Shown piece by piece: positions 12,714 through 12,754 of a stretch of 12,754 nt of DNA. Position numbers and translations under genes: made by a program. The DNA comes from an uncultured Oscillospiraceae bacterium (lineage in GTDB: Bacteria; Bacillota; Clostridia; Oscillospirales; Oscillospiraceae). Location of the stretch: NCBI GenBank assembly GCA_934591635.1, contig CAKTPI010000017.1, positions 1 to 12,754 on the forward strand, in the 5' to 3' direction. The first letter of the stretch is position 1. Every line of letters begins with the position of its first letter. The notes below the pieces were generated by a model. That model saw only the letters and a program-made list of their open reading frames with translations. It had not been told where the DNA came from and did not search any database.

Positions 12714-12754
12714 ATCGAGGCGGGCCGTTTTTTAATATGATTTCTGAAAATAAA

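Overview
The window reads as accessory DNA of a gut-type Clostridia bacterium, most likely Oscillospiraceae/Lachnospiraceae. The evidence is GGAGG ribosome sites throughout, moderate GC, and the gene set Maff2 / VirD4-type coupling protein / PcfB / DUF5720 / DUF6017 replication-type protein / ParB, which is the usual backbone of conjugative elements in these bacteria. The genus is inference. Every gene I accept lies on the minus strand, so the window is best read from right to left.

Right part (about 12754 to 8463). An AT-rich stretch with degenerate repeats is followed by two small ORFs, an oriT-like hairpin region, a mobC gene broken by a short deletion, a ParB-family gene (parB2), a SHOCT-like small protein and a large serine recombinase. 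No relaxase follows mobC. The recombinase runs directly into the 3' part of a sporulation-type sigma factor gene (sigK-like), so the recombinase module sits inside or against sigK, as skin-type elements do.

Middle (about 8462 to 6360). The sigK fragment is cut at its other end too, next to a 14-bp direct repeat pair and a strong palindrome. Then come a complete Fic-domain gene with a clear sigma-A promoter, a 26-bp scar of parB sequence, and the C-terminal remnant of an AlbA_2-type regulator. This is a patchwork junction between two mobile elements.

Left part (about 6358 to 1). A second conjugative backbone: parB1, a terminator, a 57-bp IS5-like MITE with its TTAG target duplication, three uncharacterised element genes, a DUF6017 protein, DUF5720, pcfB, the VirD4/TraG coupling protein and Maff2. 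The gene ends are tightly spaced or overlapping, so 5336 to 48 probably forms one or two operons leading into the transfer channel genes beyond the left edge.

The most striking signal is that both parB genes carry a long perfect palindrome (25 and 27 bp, each with a single central base) at the same place: the linker between the ParB nuclease-like domain and the HTH. The two palindromes differ in sequence. I suggest they are element-specific parS-like binding or self-regulation sites embedded in the coding region.
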